The notes beneath the pieces are model-generated. The model made no database searches. It was not told the origin of the DNA and saw only the letters and a list, made by a program, of their open reading frames with translations. Of a stretch of 64,000 nt of DNA, positions 8,869 through 19,320 are shown piece after piece (position 1 is the stretch's first letter; every line of letters begins with the position of its first letter). The stretch comes from Tardibacter chloracetimidivorans (GTDB lineage Bacteria > Pseudomonadota > Alphaproteobacteria > Sphingomonadales > Sphingomonadaceae): contig NZ_CP018221.1 in the NCBI RefSeq assembly GCF_001890385.1, positions 2,219,501 to 2,283,500 on the forward strand. Direction: 5' to 3'. A program made the translations under genes and the position numbers.

Positions 8869-9979
8869 CGCGGACCCTGTGATACGGCCGAAAGGTGGCG
8901 AAACGCGCGACGGCGCGGCACCCGCGGCGGGGCAGGAGAGCCGGCCGGACGCAAAAAAGACCTGGCGGCGATGGGCTCTGATGCTGCTGGTGCCGCTCAT
9001 CCTGCTTGGGGCGGGCGGTTATATGTGGATCGGCAGCGGCCGCTCCGCGTCGACGGACAACGCCTATGTTCGGGCGGACAAGGTTTCGGTGAGTTCAGAA
9101 GTCGGCGGCAGGATCGTTGCGGTCTATGTGAAGGAAAATCAGCAGGTGAAGGCCGGCGACCTGCTTTATCGCATCGACGCCGAACCTTATGAAATCGCGA
9201 TCGCACAGGCGAACGCGCAGATCGCGCAGGCGCAGGTCGACATAGCGACGCTTCGGCAGACCTATGCCGCCAATACATCCTCGATCGCCGCCGCCCGCGA
9301 CGTGGTGACCTATGCGCAGCAGACCTACAACCGAAACCTTGCGTTGATGGAACGTGGGTTCAACACCCGCGCCAAGATGGACGAGGCGCACCATCAGTTG
9401 GTGCAGGCCGAAGAGGATCTGCGCAACGCCGAGGCGGAAGCCGCCGAGGACCGGGCCAGGCTGCAGAGCGGGACGACGACGGCGGGCGTCAACCCGGTGA
9501 TCGCGGCAGCCATTGCCGCTCGCGATCAGGCGGAACTCAACCTCGCGCGCACCGAGGTTCGGGCGCCGGTCGACGGGATCGTGACGCAGGCATCAAGGCT
9601 TCAGCTGGGGCAAATGGCCATCGAGGGTCTTCCGGCGCTTACCATCGTCGCATCGAAACGCGTCTGGGTGGAGGCCAATTTCAAGGAAACCGAGCTTGCC
9701 AAGATGCTGCCGGGTCAGCGGGCCGAGATCAGGATCGACGCCTATCCCGACCTGAAGCTCAAAGGGCATGTCGAAAGCCTGGGCGCGGGCACCGGGTCCG
9801 AATTCGCGATTCTTCCCGCGCAGAACGCCAACGGCAATTGGGTGAAGGTGACGCAACGCGTGCCGGTGCGCATCGCCATCGACGAACGCTCACCGCGCCC
9901 ACTGCTGGCGGGGCTGAGCGCCACGATCACGGTCTTTACGGACGACCGCAATGCGCCTGATCGGGATCCCAAGGGCTAA
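8861..9979 (+). CDS. emrA: EmrA-like membrane fusion protein of a multidrug efflux pump
   Basis: The 372-residue HlyD-family adaptor has a cytoplasmic N-terminus (about 1-38), one membrane helix (about 39-58), the lipoyl half motifs around TDNAYVRADKVSVSSEVGGR and EVRAPVDGIVTQAS, and a coiled coil between them (about 105-215). It should bridge the EmrB transporter to an outer-membrane TolC-type channel. It lies between marR and emrB with a 3-base gap to the latter. Family length and architecture are normal. Confidence 0.9.
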   Translation: MADADPVIRPKGGETRDGAAPAAGQESRPDAKKTWRRWALMLLVPLILLGAGGYMWIGSGRSASTDNAYVRADKVSVSSEVGGRIVAVYVKENQQVKAGDLLYRIDAEPYEIAIAQANAQIAQAQVDIATLRQTYAANTSSIAAARDVVTYAQQTYNRNLALMERGFNTRAKMDEAHHQLVQAEEDLRNAEAEAAEDRARLQSGTTTAGVNPVIAAAIAARDQAELNLARTEVRAPVDGIVTQASRLQLGQMAIEGLPALTIVASKRVWVEANFKETELAKMLPGQRAEIRIDAYPDLKLKGHVESLGAGTGSEFAILPAQNANGNWVKVTQRVPVRIAIDERSPRPLLAGLSATITVFTDDRNAPDRDPKG

Positions 9980-9982
9980 AAA

Positions 9983-11566
9983 ATGGCAAGCGCCGCCGGG
10001 CCAGCGCAAGCGCCTTCCACACCGCAGAGGGCCTCCGGTGCCGTCGGCGAGGCCGCGCTGTCGGTTGCGCAACGCGGTTTTCTGACCGTCGGCGTCATGG
10101 CGGCGATGGTCATGCAGGTTCTGGACACGACTATCGCCAATGTCGCCCTGCCGCACATGCAGGCGAGCCTCAACGCCACGAGCGACACCGTCACCTGGGT
10201 GTTGACCAGCTATATCGTCGCGGCGGCTATCGCCACCCCTATCACCGGCTGGCTTTCCGATAGGTTCGGTTCCCGAAACCTCTTCCTGTTCGCCGTCAGC
10301 GGCTTCATCATTGCGTCCATGCTCTGCGGCATCGCCACAAGCCTGGAGGAAATGGTGGCGTTCCGTCTGCTCCAGGGCATTTGCGGGGCCTTTATCCCCC
10401 CGCTTTCCCAAACGGTGATGATGGACATCAATCCGCCGGAGCGACAGGCAAAGGCGATGTCGATCTGGGGCATGGGCGTCATGGTTGGTCCGATCATGGG
10501 TCCGGTGCTCGGCGGCTGGCTGACCGAGAACTACAGCTGGCGCTGGTGTTTTTACGTCAATGTTCCCATCGGCGCGTTGACCTTGGCCATTCTCTGGCTG
10601 CTTCTGCCATCCCGGCCTCGTACCGAGCGGCGCTTCGACGGATTCGGCTTCGGCATGATAGCGTTGGGCGTTGCGTCCTTTCAGTTGATGCTCGACCGCG
10701 GCCAGCACGAAGACTGGTTCCAGAGCTGGGAAATCCTGATTGAAGGCGGCATTGCGATTGCCGCTCTCTGGGTCGCCGTGGTTCATCTCGCAACGGCCAA
10801 ACGGCCGCTGTTCGAGCGCGCACTCTTTCGCGACCGCAATCTCGTCGCAGGCATGTTCTTCATGCTTCTGATAGGTGCGATCACCTTGGCCCCGTTGGCG
10901 CTCCTCCCCCCGATGTTGCAGCATCTTTATGGTTATTCCGTCATCTACACCGGCATGGTTCTCGCCCCGCGCGGCGCCGGAGTTCTCATCACCATGTTCA
11001 TCTCCAGCCAGTTTGCGGGCAAGATCGATCTCCGCTTCGTGATCGCCACGGGGATGCTGATCATCTCCTATTCGCTCTGGGAAATGGCCCAGTGGTCACT
11101 TGATGTGGGCCCTGCGTCGATCGTCACCACCGGCTTTCTGCAGGGGTTGGGAATGGGTCTCGTGTTTATGCAGCTCAACACGCTGGCGTTCGCCACCCTC
11201 GACCGGCGCTGGCGAACCGACGGCACAAGCCTGATGAACCTGTTACGGTCGCTGGGCGCATCGGCAGGCATTTCACTCTGCACCACCCTGCTCACCCAGA
11301 ACACCCAGACCACCCACGAACACCTCACGCGCTTCGTGACGCGATCGGCGCTTGACGTGATAGATCCAGCACAGGCGACGCGATACGGCGAGATCGGCGG
11401 AGCGGCGCTTGCTGCCGTCAATGCGGAATTGACCCGGCAAGCAACGATGATCGCCTACCTCAACGATTTCTACATGCTGGCGATCGTCACCTTGGTCTGC
11501 ACTCCGCTGGTCTTCGTGCTGCGCAATCCGCGAGGCCCGGTTGAACAGGTCCATCTCGGGGAGTAG
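9983..11566 (+). CDS. emrB: EmrB-like MFS (DHA2, 14-helix) drug transporter
   Basis: The 527-residue protein begins its first helix with VMAAMVMQVLDTTIANVALP, the DHA2 motif D1, and shows about 14 hydrophobic helices, motif A WLSDRFGSRN, and motif C VGPIMGPVLGGWL. It is the inner-membrane proton-driven exporter of an EmrAB-type pump and is fed by the EmrA adaptor just upstream. No outer-membrane channel gene is present nearby, so it probably uses one encoded elsewhere. Confidence 0.9.
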   Translation: MASAAGPAQAPSTPQRASGAVGEAALSVAQRGFLTVGVMAAMVMQVLDTTIANVALPHMQASLNATSDTVTWVLTSYIVAAAIATPITGWLSDRFGSRNLFLFAVSGFIIASMLCGIATSLEEMVAFRLLQGICGAFIPPLSQTVMMDINPPERQAKAMSIWGMGVMVGPIMGPVLGGWLTENYSWRWCFYVNVPIGALTLAILWLLLPSRPRTERRFDGFGFGMIALGVASFQLMLDRGQHEDWFQSWEILIEGGIAIAALWVAVVHLATAKRPLFERALFRDRNLVAGMFFMLLIGAITLAPLALLPPMLQHLYGYSVIYTGMVLAPRGAGVLITMFISSQFAGKIDLRFVIATGMLIISYSLWEMAQWSLDVGPASIVTTGFLQGLGMGLVFMQLNTLAFATLDRRWRTDGTSLMNLLRSLGASAGISLCTTLLTQNTQTTHEHLTRFVTRSALDVIDPAQATRYGEIGGAALAAVNAELTRQATMIAYLNDFYMLAIVTLVCTPLVFVLRNPRGPVEQVHLGE

Positions 11567-11589
11567 GCGGATAGCTTGAGACAGCTCGA

Positions 11590-11806
11590 TCAAGGGTCCT
11601 GACCCCAGCTCATTCGGGCTTGTTGCAAGAGCCGCACGACCTCTTCATCGCTGGTCTGGTCGAAGTGGCCGTAATGCGCGCCGACGGCGAAAAAGGGTGC
11701 GGGCTCGGCCAGGCAGACAAGCTCGTCGCATTCCTGTCTAGGCTTTGCCAGCATGTCCGGCGGGCCAATCGGCACCGCCAGCCGCTTCACGCGCCGATCC
11801 GTTGGC
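11590..11806 (-). pseudogene. Fragment of a phosphoribosyltransferase-family gene (C-terminal end)
   Basis: The minus strand encodes about 70 residues, including AVPIGPPD, ECDELVCLAEPAPFFAVG and HFDQTSDEEVVRLL. These match my memory of the C-terminal third of PF00156-type putative phosphoribosyltransferases. The catalytic PRPP loop and the rest of the protein are missing, and no start with a ribosome-binding site is evident. The fragment lies in the spacer between emrB and the ABC exporter operon and converges on emrB. It is most likely a remnant, although a short translated peptide cannot be excluded. Confidence 0.5.
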
Positions 11807-11860
11807 CTTACGTAACATAACGGGGTTCCGTCTTTCCGCGCGGGCGCTTATGCCAATGCG

Positions 11861-12868
11861 GTGAAGACAAAGCGAAAATGGCTTCTGGCTCTACTGGTCG
11901 CAGTCATCATCTGCGCCGCATATCTGTTCTGGCAATCGCGCCCCGACGAGGTGAGCGTCGCCCCCGTTCGGCGGGGCACGGCGGTGGAACTCGTCTATGC
12001 GACGGGCTTTGTCGAGCCCGAGCAGCCCGTCTCGGTGCAGGCGCGGCTGACCGCGCCCGTCACGCGCGTCCTGGCGGACGAAGGCGACAGTGTGCGCAGG
12101 GGTCAGGCCCTGCTCGCTCTGGACGACGTCGACCAGCGCGAAACCGTGCGGGAAGCCGCCGCCCGCAGGCGTGGGGCCGATCTTGCCGAGCAGCGCATTC
12201 TCGCTCTTTACAAAAAGGGCTGGGTCACCCGGGCGGCGCGCGATCAGACCGTCGCCGATGCAGCGGCGGCGCGGGCCGCCGAAAGGGCCGCCCTCGCCCG
12301 GCTGGAACAGCATGTCATCCGGGCGGGAATCGACGGACTCGTGGTCAAGCGGGACGTCGAGCCCGGCGATCTGGCGGCGCCGAGCCGCGTGCTGATGCTG
12401 CTGGGTGACCCGGCGGAAATGCGAGTCACCGCCATCGTCGACGAGCGCGACGTGCCCCGCATAGCGGTGGGTCAGTCGGCCCTGCTGTCGAGCGACGCAT
12501 GGCCGGGGCGGGTCATTCGCGGACATGTGCGCGAGCTGACGCCGGCCGGCGATCCCGACCAGCGCGCCTTTCGCGTGCGGCTTGGGCTGGACGAAAGCGA
12601 ACCGCTGCCGATCGGCATGACGCTGGAAATCAACATCGTCGTCCGCAAGATCGAAAACGCGCTGCTGATCCCCCGGCTGGCGCTGCAGGACTCCCACGTC
12701 TGGGTCGCGCGCGACGGCAGGGCCGCCAAAAGGCAGGTCCGCACCGGGATCGGCGAGTCGGAACATGTTCAGGTCACGTCCGGACTTGCCGAGGGCGACA
12801 GCGTCATTCTGTCGCCGCCGTCCGATCTGGAAGAAGGCGAACGGGTCAGGCCTGTGGAGGGGGAATGA
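11861..12868 (+). CDS. HlyD/RND-type periplasmic adaptor of an ABC exporter
   Basis: The 335-residue protein starts at a GTG, has an N-terminal membrane anchor (about 6-24), a lipoyl domain around VSVQARLTAPVTRVLADEGD, a short hairpin, and a beta-barrel/membrane-proximal region ending GLAEGDSVILSPP. It is of the MacA type that stimulates a MacB-like ABC permease. Its stop overlaps the permease start (ATGA), and the ATPase follows with another overlap, giving a three-gene exporter operon. Confidence 0.85.
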   Translation: MKTKRKWLLALLVAVIICAAYLFWQSRPDEVSVAPVRRGTAVELVYATGFVEPEQPVSVQARLTAPVTRVLADEGDSVRRGQALLALDDVDQRETVREAAARRRGADLAEQRILALYKKGWVTRAARDQTVADAAAARAAERAALARLEQHVIRAGIDGLVVKRDVEPGDLAAPSRVLMLLGDPAEMRVTAIVDERDVPRIAVGQSALLSSDAWPGRVIRGHVRELTPAGDPDQRAFRVRLGLDESEPLPIGMTLEINIVVRKIENALLIPRLALQDSHVWVARDGRAAKRQVRTGIGESEHVQVTSGLAEGDSVILSPPSDLEEGERVRPVEGE

Positions 12869-14115
12869 TCGGCCGGGCGCTTCTGATCCTGGATATCGCG
12901 CGCAAGCACATCGTCCGGCGCACGCGGCAGACCGCGGTTGCCGTGTCCGGCGTGGCGGTGGGCGTCGGCTTCTTCCTGGCCGTATCGGCCATGATGATCG
13001 GCAGCCAGACCGATTTCGTCCACCGTCTGATCGACGCCGCTCCGCACATCATCGTTTCCGACGAACTGCGCAGCCCGTCCCCGCAACCCGGCGTGCGCGC
13101 CTTTCCCGACGCCGCGGTGACTCTCCACGGATACAAGGTGCGGACCGAGGCGCGCGGGCTGAAGGACTGGCCGGCGATCATGGCCGTGGCGAGCGCTTTT
13201 CCGGGCGCGATCTCGTCTCCAAGCCTGACGGGCGGAATTACGCTGAAGCTTGGCGGCCACGAGGAAGCGCTCGGCATTGTCGGGATAGAGCCCGGCCTTG
13301 AAGCGCGTATCAGCACAATCGAAGACAATCTGAAGGTGGGGCGGCTGCGCGATCTCGAAACGGTCCAGGGCGGTATCATCATCGGGGAGGAACTTGCCGC
13401 CCGGCTCGGCGTGGCCGTGGGCGATGTGGTGGCCGCCACATCGGCATCGGGCGTCACCCGGTCGCTCCGCATCGTCGGGCTGTTCAAGCGCGGCCAGGCG
13501 GAACTCGCGCCATCGTCGGGCTATGTGCTGCTTCGGGAGGCCCAGTCGCTGCTTGGCAGGCCGTTCATCATCAACCGCATCGGCATCCACCTTGAGGACC
13601 CCTACACGGCAGAAGAAATTGCGCGGACGCTGGAGAGCCGGTTCCGCTACAAGGCGGAGAGCTGGCAAGAGCGTTCGGCTGATTTCCTGTCATTGCTCGT
13701 GACCCGCAACGTCATCATGTACAGCGTGGTGGGCGCCATTCTGCTTGTGGCGAGCTTCGGCATCTATACCGTCGTCTCCAACAGCGTCTTCGACAAGCGG
13801 CGGGATATCGCGATCCTCCGCTCCATCGGCTTCGCGGAAGCCGATCTCCAGTTCGTCTTTCTCGTTCAGGGCGTTTTTCTCGCGCTTATCGGCATATTGT
13901 TCGGTTGGATGCTCGGCTATGGCCTGATGGAGATACTGGCGTCGCTCCAGTTCCCGATCGCGGGCGAGGACCAGCGCATCCCGCTGGACCGGGGCTTCCG
14001 CCAATATGCGATTGCCGCCGCCGCCTCGCTCACGGCCGGGGCTGTCGCCGCCTGGCTTCCCGCGCGCAAGACCTCCCGCGTCGATCCGGTGGACATATTG
14101 CGAGGCGCGGCATGA
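12865..14115 (+). CDS. ABC transporter permease, FtsX/MacB/LolC-like
   Basis: The 416-residue protein has a first membrane helix at about 25-45, a large periplasmic domain (about 50-275), and three C-terminal helices in an FtsX domain with SVFDKRRDIAILRSIGF. This 1+3 helix arrangement is that of MacB or LolC/E mechanotransmission permeases, which push periplasmic substrates outward rather than carry them through the membrane. The ATG at 12865 overlaps the adaptor stop; a longer in-frame ORF lies over the adaptor gene and is rejected. The substrate is unknown. Confidence 0.87.
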   Translation: MIGRALLILDIARKHIVRRTRQTAVAVSGVAVGVGFFLAVSAMMIGSQTDFVHRLIDAAPHIIVSDELRSPSPQPGVRAFPDAAVTLHGYKVRTEARGLKDWPAIMAVASAFPGAISSPSLTGGITLKLGGHEEALGIVGIEPGLEARISTIEDNLKVGRLRDLETVQGGIIIGEELAARLGVAVGDVVAATSASGVTRSLRIVGLFKRGQAELAPSSGYVLLREAQSLLGRPFIINRIGIHLEDPYTAEEIARTLESRFRYKAESWQERSADFLSLLVTRNVIMYSVVGAILLVASFGIYTVVSNSVFDKRRDIAILRSIGFAEADLQFVFLVQGVFLALIGILFGWMLGYGLMEILASLQFPIAGEDQRIPLDRGFRQYAIAAAASLTAGAVAAWLPARKTSRVDPVDILRGAA

Positions 14116-14792
14116 GCCTGCTGGAGGCCCGCCACCTCAGCCGCACCCTGTCGGGAGAGCCGCCGGTGCTGCTTGTGGAGGATGCGAACTTCGTCATCGA
14201 ACGGGGAAGCTTCACGACGATCATCGGCCCCTCGGGCTGCGGCAAATCGTCGCTGCTCTATCTGCTCGGCCTTCTGGACCGTCCGACCGGCGGCTCCGTG
14301 CTGATCGACGGCGAGGATGTCGGCGACCTTGACGGCGACGCCCGCGCCCGGTTGCGGCTGGAGCGTTTCGGATTTGTGTTCCAGTTCCATTTCCTGCTGC
14401 CGGAGTTCACCGCGCTCGAAAATGTGATGCTGCCGATCCGCCGGCTCGGCCGTCTCGATCGTATCGAGACCGAGATGCGCGCGATGGAGCTGCTGACCGC
14501 TGCCGGGCTGGGCGGGAAGGCAAAGAACACCGTCGATCGCCTGTCGGGCGGGGAGCGTCAGCGGGTGGCGATCGCGCGCGCGCTTGCAAACGACCCCGGG
14601 CTGATCCTGTGCGACGAGCCCACGGGCAATCTCGACAGCCAGAACAGCGCGCGTGTCGTGGAAAGCTTTCAGATGCTTGCGCACGATCAGAACCGCGCCG
14701 TGGTATGCGTCACCCATGATCTCGAGATCGCCGCCGTGTCCGACAGGCGAATCTCGATGCTGGACGGGCGGATCGTCCAACCCGATTCATGA
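14112..14792 (+). CDS. ABC transporter ATP-binding protein, LolD/MacB-like
   Basis: The 226-residue ATPase has Walker A GPSGCGKSS, a Q-loop in FVFQFHFLLPEF, the signature LSGGERQRVAIARAL, Walker B LILCDEPTGNLD and the switch His in VTHD. EPTGNLDSQNS is typical of the LolD/MacB subfamily. It completes the exporter with the preceding adaptor and permease; the start overlaps the permease stop (ATGA). Confidence 0.92.
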   Translation: MSLLEARHLSRTLSGEPPVLLVEDANFVIERGSFTTIIGPSGCGKSSLLYLLGLLDRPTGGSVLIDGEDVGDLDGDARARLRLERFGFVFQFHFLLPEFTALENVMLPIRRLGRLDRIETEMRAMELLTAAGLGGKAKNTVDRLSGGERQRVAIARALANDPGLILCDEPTGNLDSQNSARVVESFQMLAHDQNRAVVCVTHDLEIAAVSDRRISMLDGRIVQPDS

Positions 14793-14795
14793 ATA

Positions 14796-14809
14796 GCCGC
14801 GGATGCGGC
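14796..14809. repeat. Hairpin repeat, copy 1
   Basis: The sequence reads GCCGC, loop GGAT, GCGGC and is followed by CGCCC. It occurs 4 bases after the ABC ATPase stop codon and again 113 bases further on. A terminator or REP-like role is possible; no T-run follows. Confidence 0.45.
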
Positions 14810-14907
14810 CGCCCGCGCTGGCGGTGGTGCGCCTGAGCGAAGAACGTTCGAACCCTTCAGGATTCGCAAGGCCGACCGGCCGCCCGAGCTTATGCGGGGA
14901 TAGCCAA

Positions 14908-14923
14908 GGCCGCGGATGCGGCC
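14908..14923. repeat. Hairpin repeat, copy 2
   Basis: A second copy of the same hairpin has 6-base arms GGCCGC and GCGGCC around the loop GGAT, again followed by GCCCG. About 20 bases are shared with the first copy. Confidence 0.45.
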
Positions 14924-15120
14924 GCCCGGCGCTCGAGGGATAACAAATCGCGGATAGCAAATATGGTGCGCTTACAGGACTCTCATCGGGCACCCAAGCG
15001 GCGGATTTCCGGCACAAATTGGCAGTGAGCGATCGCCGAAACCATCAATAGCACCATCACATCGTCCGGAAAAGAGTGGACGTCCACGGACAGGGCAAAA
15101 GTACGTCATTAGACAGCCGC

Positions 15121-15456
15121 TTAGTAGTAGCCATAGGGCGGACGAAAAGCGTGATCATCATTGTCGCCAAACAGATTATCTTTCTCGAAACGCTGCTCAA
15201 GACCGTCAGCCGAAAGCGCCGCTTCGCGCGAGGCCAGCCTGCGCTCGGCCAGTCCCAGGAATTCGGCCACGCGGGCGGTGCTCCCAGATATTTCCTCGCT
15301 ACGCAAACCCGCCACCAGCCTCCTACGCCGATCGAGGGAGGCCGACTCTTCGAGCACCTCATCCAGCACCTTGCCGCGGCGCTCGGCGATGTGGTCCCTG
15401 TGAAGGGCGAGTTCGCGCAACCGCCGCTCGTCCTCACGTTGCCGCGCCTCGGTCAC
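15121..15456 (-). CDS. Hypothetical coiled-coil protein, possibly truncated
   Basis: A 111-residue ORF from a GTG codon is rich in Arg, Glu and Leu (for example ARQREDERRLRELALHRDH) and ends DDHAFRPPYGYY. I do not recognise a family. Its composition looks coding and helical. It lies between the ABC exporter and an integrase fragment, and its start falls at the point where the integrase homology on the other strand begins, so it may be the cut end of a longer protein. A non-coding origin cannot be excluded. Confidence 0.35.
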   Translation of the reverse strand: MTEARQREDERRLRELALHRDHIAERRGKVLDEVLEESASLDRRRRLVAGLRSEEISGSTARVAEFLGLAERRLASREAALSADGLEQRFEKDNLFGDNDDHAFRPPYGYY

Positions 15457-15675
15457 GCCGCCGCTTGTACTCGCTGTCCTGCGCGATATCGAAGTGCGCG
15501 GCGAGGTCGAGACGGCGAAGCGCGTCCGCCAGCGTATTTCGGCGGTTTTCGTCTACGCCATAGCCCAGGGTATCTGTCAGACCGATCCCGCCGAGAGGCT
15601 TGGTAAGGTTCTCAAGCCCCTGCGAAAGGGCCACCAGCCGGCGATCACCGATCTCGTGCCGCTGCGCCGGATAAT
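15452..15675 (+). pseudogene. Fragment of a P4-type tyrosine integrase (core-binding domain)
   Basis: In the frame containing 15494, the translation includes PPLVLAVLRDIE, VETAKRVRQRISAVFVYAIA and KPLRKGHQPAITDL. This is the N-terminal core-binding domain of prophage-P4-like integrases as I remember them. The N-terminal arm-binding part and the catalytic domain with its R-H-R-Y residues are absent, so it cannot recombine. It lies back-to-back with the racemase remnant and marks an old integration or recombination point at the edge of the catabolic cluster. Confidence 0.6.
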
Positions 15676-15711
15676 ATATCCTCGGTGGTCGCACCATTCT
15701 ATCGCTGCTAC

Positions 15712-16263
15712 CTTTGCAGGCCGGTGAACATCGTCATAAGAGACGCGACGCCATACACGATCGCGGCGTCGACTACCTGACGAAGTCCGGAGCGTTCACG
15801 CTCCCAAAGCGCCGCCAGAAGCTTCAATCAGGTTCAGTGTACGGTTGCCGGCTGGCTCGGGTTCCAATGGCGGCGAGCACGCCCGCTAGCGCGATAGAAT
15901 TGGTATCGTGACCGGCAATTTGTACCCAGGGACCGATTTGGCCCATCCGGTCATTCGCCCGTAGATCAATCCCCCATTGCGCCCGCCATAGCCTTCGGCC
16001 CAAGGCCAAGCCGCTCCATCACGCTCGGCCTGAACCCTTCGATATCAACGTCCGCTACTGCTGCCGCGTCGAAACAGAACATTCGGCCGTTATCAGAGCA
16101 ATATTGACGACCTTTGTCACTCAACGACGATCAGCTACCAAATTAGGCCAGCCATCCGCCTTCCCGATCAATCCACAGGACATCTGCGCCAAGATCAGAG
16201 GTAGTATCGCACAGTGAGGACCGGGCCCGATACTAAAGAGCTCGATGACCCGCAATCCTGCTA
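15712..16263 (-). pseudogene. Remnant of an alpha-methylacyl-CoA racemase / class III CoA-transferase gene
   Basis: Reading the minus strand in shifting frames gives AGLRVIELFSIGPGPHCAI, SDLGADVLWIDREGG, ADVDIEGFRPSVMERLGLGP, GGRNGGLIYGRM, GPWVQIAGHDTNSIALAGV and GLRQVVDAAIVYGVASLM. In this order they follow the first half or more of alpha-methylacyl-CoA racemase-like CoA-transferases. At least four frame changes and several stops separate the pieces, and the C-terminal part is missing where the integrase fragment begins. The 5' end is cut by the IS element; joining across the IS restores GPLAGLRVIEL directly after the upstream oxidoreductase stop. The gene was therefore once the last member of that operon. 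Confidence 0.7.
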
Positions 16264-16281
16264 GGGTTGAGACTCAATCAG
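16264..16281. repeat. Left terminal inverted repeat of the IS element
   Basis: GGGTTGAGACTCAATCAG is preceded by the TA target duplication at 16262-16263. The transposase stop codon lies within this repeat. Confidence 0.85.
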
Positions 16282-16720
16282 AGCCAGAAAGCCACAGCGG
16301 CAGCGAGGCTTACGGCTGAGAGGAAGTTTCGTGCAAGCTTGTCGTAGCGAGTAGCGATCCGGCGGAAATCCTTGAGGCGGCAGAACATAGCCTCGACCCG
16401 CCAGCGATCTTTGTAGCGGCGTTTGTCATATTGGATCGGGCGCTTGCGGTTGCGGCGGCCGGGGATCACCGGGGTCGTGTCCTGTTCGCGCAGGATGGTC
16501 CTAATGCGATTGGCGTCGTAGCCGCGGTCGGCGATCACCCGCTTCATTCCCGCTGTTTCGTTGATGAGCAGGTCGGCGCCCTTCACGTCCGATGTGTTGC
16601 CGGGCGTCAGGACGAGACGAAGCGGCCGTCCGAGGACGTCGACAAGGGCGTGGATCTTTGTTGTCCGGCCGCCACGCGAGATCCCAATGGCATTGGCTCG
16701 CGCCCCCCCTTTGCCCCACC
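16278..16720 (-). CDS. IS transposase, second frame (catalytic C-terminal part)
   Basis: This frame continues the transposase after a -1 shift. The translation from the slip site reads GISRGGRTTKIHALVDVLG, then LTPGNTSDVKGADLLINETA, the second catalytic Asp in IADRGYDANRIR, and the catalytic Glu in WRVEAMFCRLKDFRR, ending LAAAVAFWL. It is made as a fusion with the first frame; an independent start near 16586 exists but is unlikely to matter. The IS5/IS427 DDE triad is complete across the two frames. Confidence 0.85.
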
Positions 16721-17035
16721 GGCGCTACGGTGAGCCTTGATGTAGCTGCTATCGATCTGCCCGGTCTCGGCGATCCAGCCTTCTTCGGTCAGTGCAGCCA
16801 GGATGCGTGTCCAGATGCCCCGCCGGCTCCACCTGTTCCATCGGTTGTAGACCGTCGTCGCCGGCCCGTATTCGGCGGGGCAATCTGCCCAGCGACCGCC
16901 GCACTTGAGCATGTGAACGATGCCGGAGATCACCCGCCGGTCATCAACACGTCGTGCTCCTGGCTGGTTCTTGGGCAAGTGGAGCTCGATTGCTGTCCAC
17001 GCTTCATCCGATAGCCAGAACAACGAACGCGACAT
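16607..17035 (-). CDS. IS transposase, first frame (N-terminal part)
   Basis: The start at 17035 gives MSRSLFWLSDEAWTAIELH, the usual N-terminus of IS427-group transposases, followed by a helix-turn-helix region and the first catalytic Asp in QIDSSYIKAHR. The frame passes through a run of three A and seven G (minus strand, about 16,702-16,711), where a -1 slip joins it to the second frame. Without slippage it would end after about 142 residues. Confidence 0.85.
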   Translation of the reverse strand: MSRSLFWLSDEAWTAIELHLPKNQPGARRVDDRRVISGIVHMLKCGGRWADCPAEYGPATTVYNRWNRWSRRGIWTRILAALTEEGWIAETGQIDSSYIKAHRSAGGAKGGREPMPLGSRVAAGQQRSTPLSTSSDGRFVSS

Positions 17036-17097
17036 CCCCAAGGCCTCCTCTTCAGCGAAAACGCCTTGAATCAATGAGACCAACGATTTTCAAGAGG

Positions 17098-17115
17098 CTG
17101 ATTGAGTTTGGACCC
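17098..17115. repeat. Right terminal inverted repeat of the IS element
   Basis: CTGATTGAGTTTGGACCC is the partner of the left repeat and is followed by TA at 17116-17117. The oxidoreductase stop codon lies 9 bases beyond. Confidence 0.85.
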
Positions 17116-17123
17116 TAGCGGCC

Positions 17124-19318
<2,195 letters not shown>

Positions 19319-19320
19319 GA

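Larger units (their letters stand above)
14793..15120. other. Non-coding spacer with two hairpin repeats
   Basis: No convincing gene is visible in this spacer. It contains two copies of a GC-rich hairpin and becomes noticeably less GC-rich after about 14,950. It separates the ABC exporter operon from the decayed junction. Confidence 0.5.
16264..17115 (-). mobile_element. IS5-family (IS427-group) insertion sequence, 852 bp
   Basis: The element has 18-base terminal inverted repeats matching at 15 of 18 positions (left GGGTTGAGACTCAATCAG, right read inward GGGTCCAAACTCAATCAG). It is flanked on both sides by TA, which reconstructs an uninterrupted GCTAGC site. It encodes a DDE transposase in two overlapping frames on the minus strand. 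Size, ends, TA duplication at CTAG and the frameshift arrangement all fit the IS427 group. Nothing looks broken, so it may still be mobile. Confidence 0.9.

Noticed and set aside
12499-12864. Long 5' extension of the ABC permease ORF
   Set aside because: It overlaps the adaptor gene in another frame, and the permease family begins at the ATGA overlap.
15434-15697. Minus-strand ORF of 87 residues
   Set aside because: It is antisense to the integrase fragment on the plus strand, whose motifs are recognisable; the minus translation has no family-like pattern.
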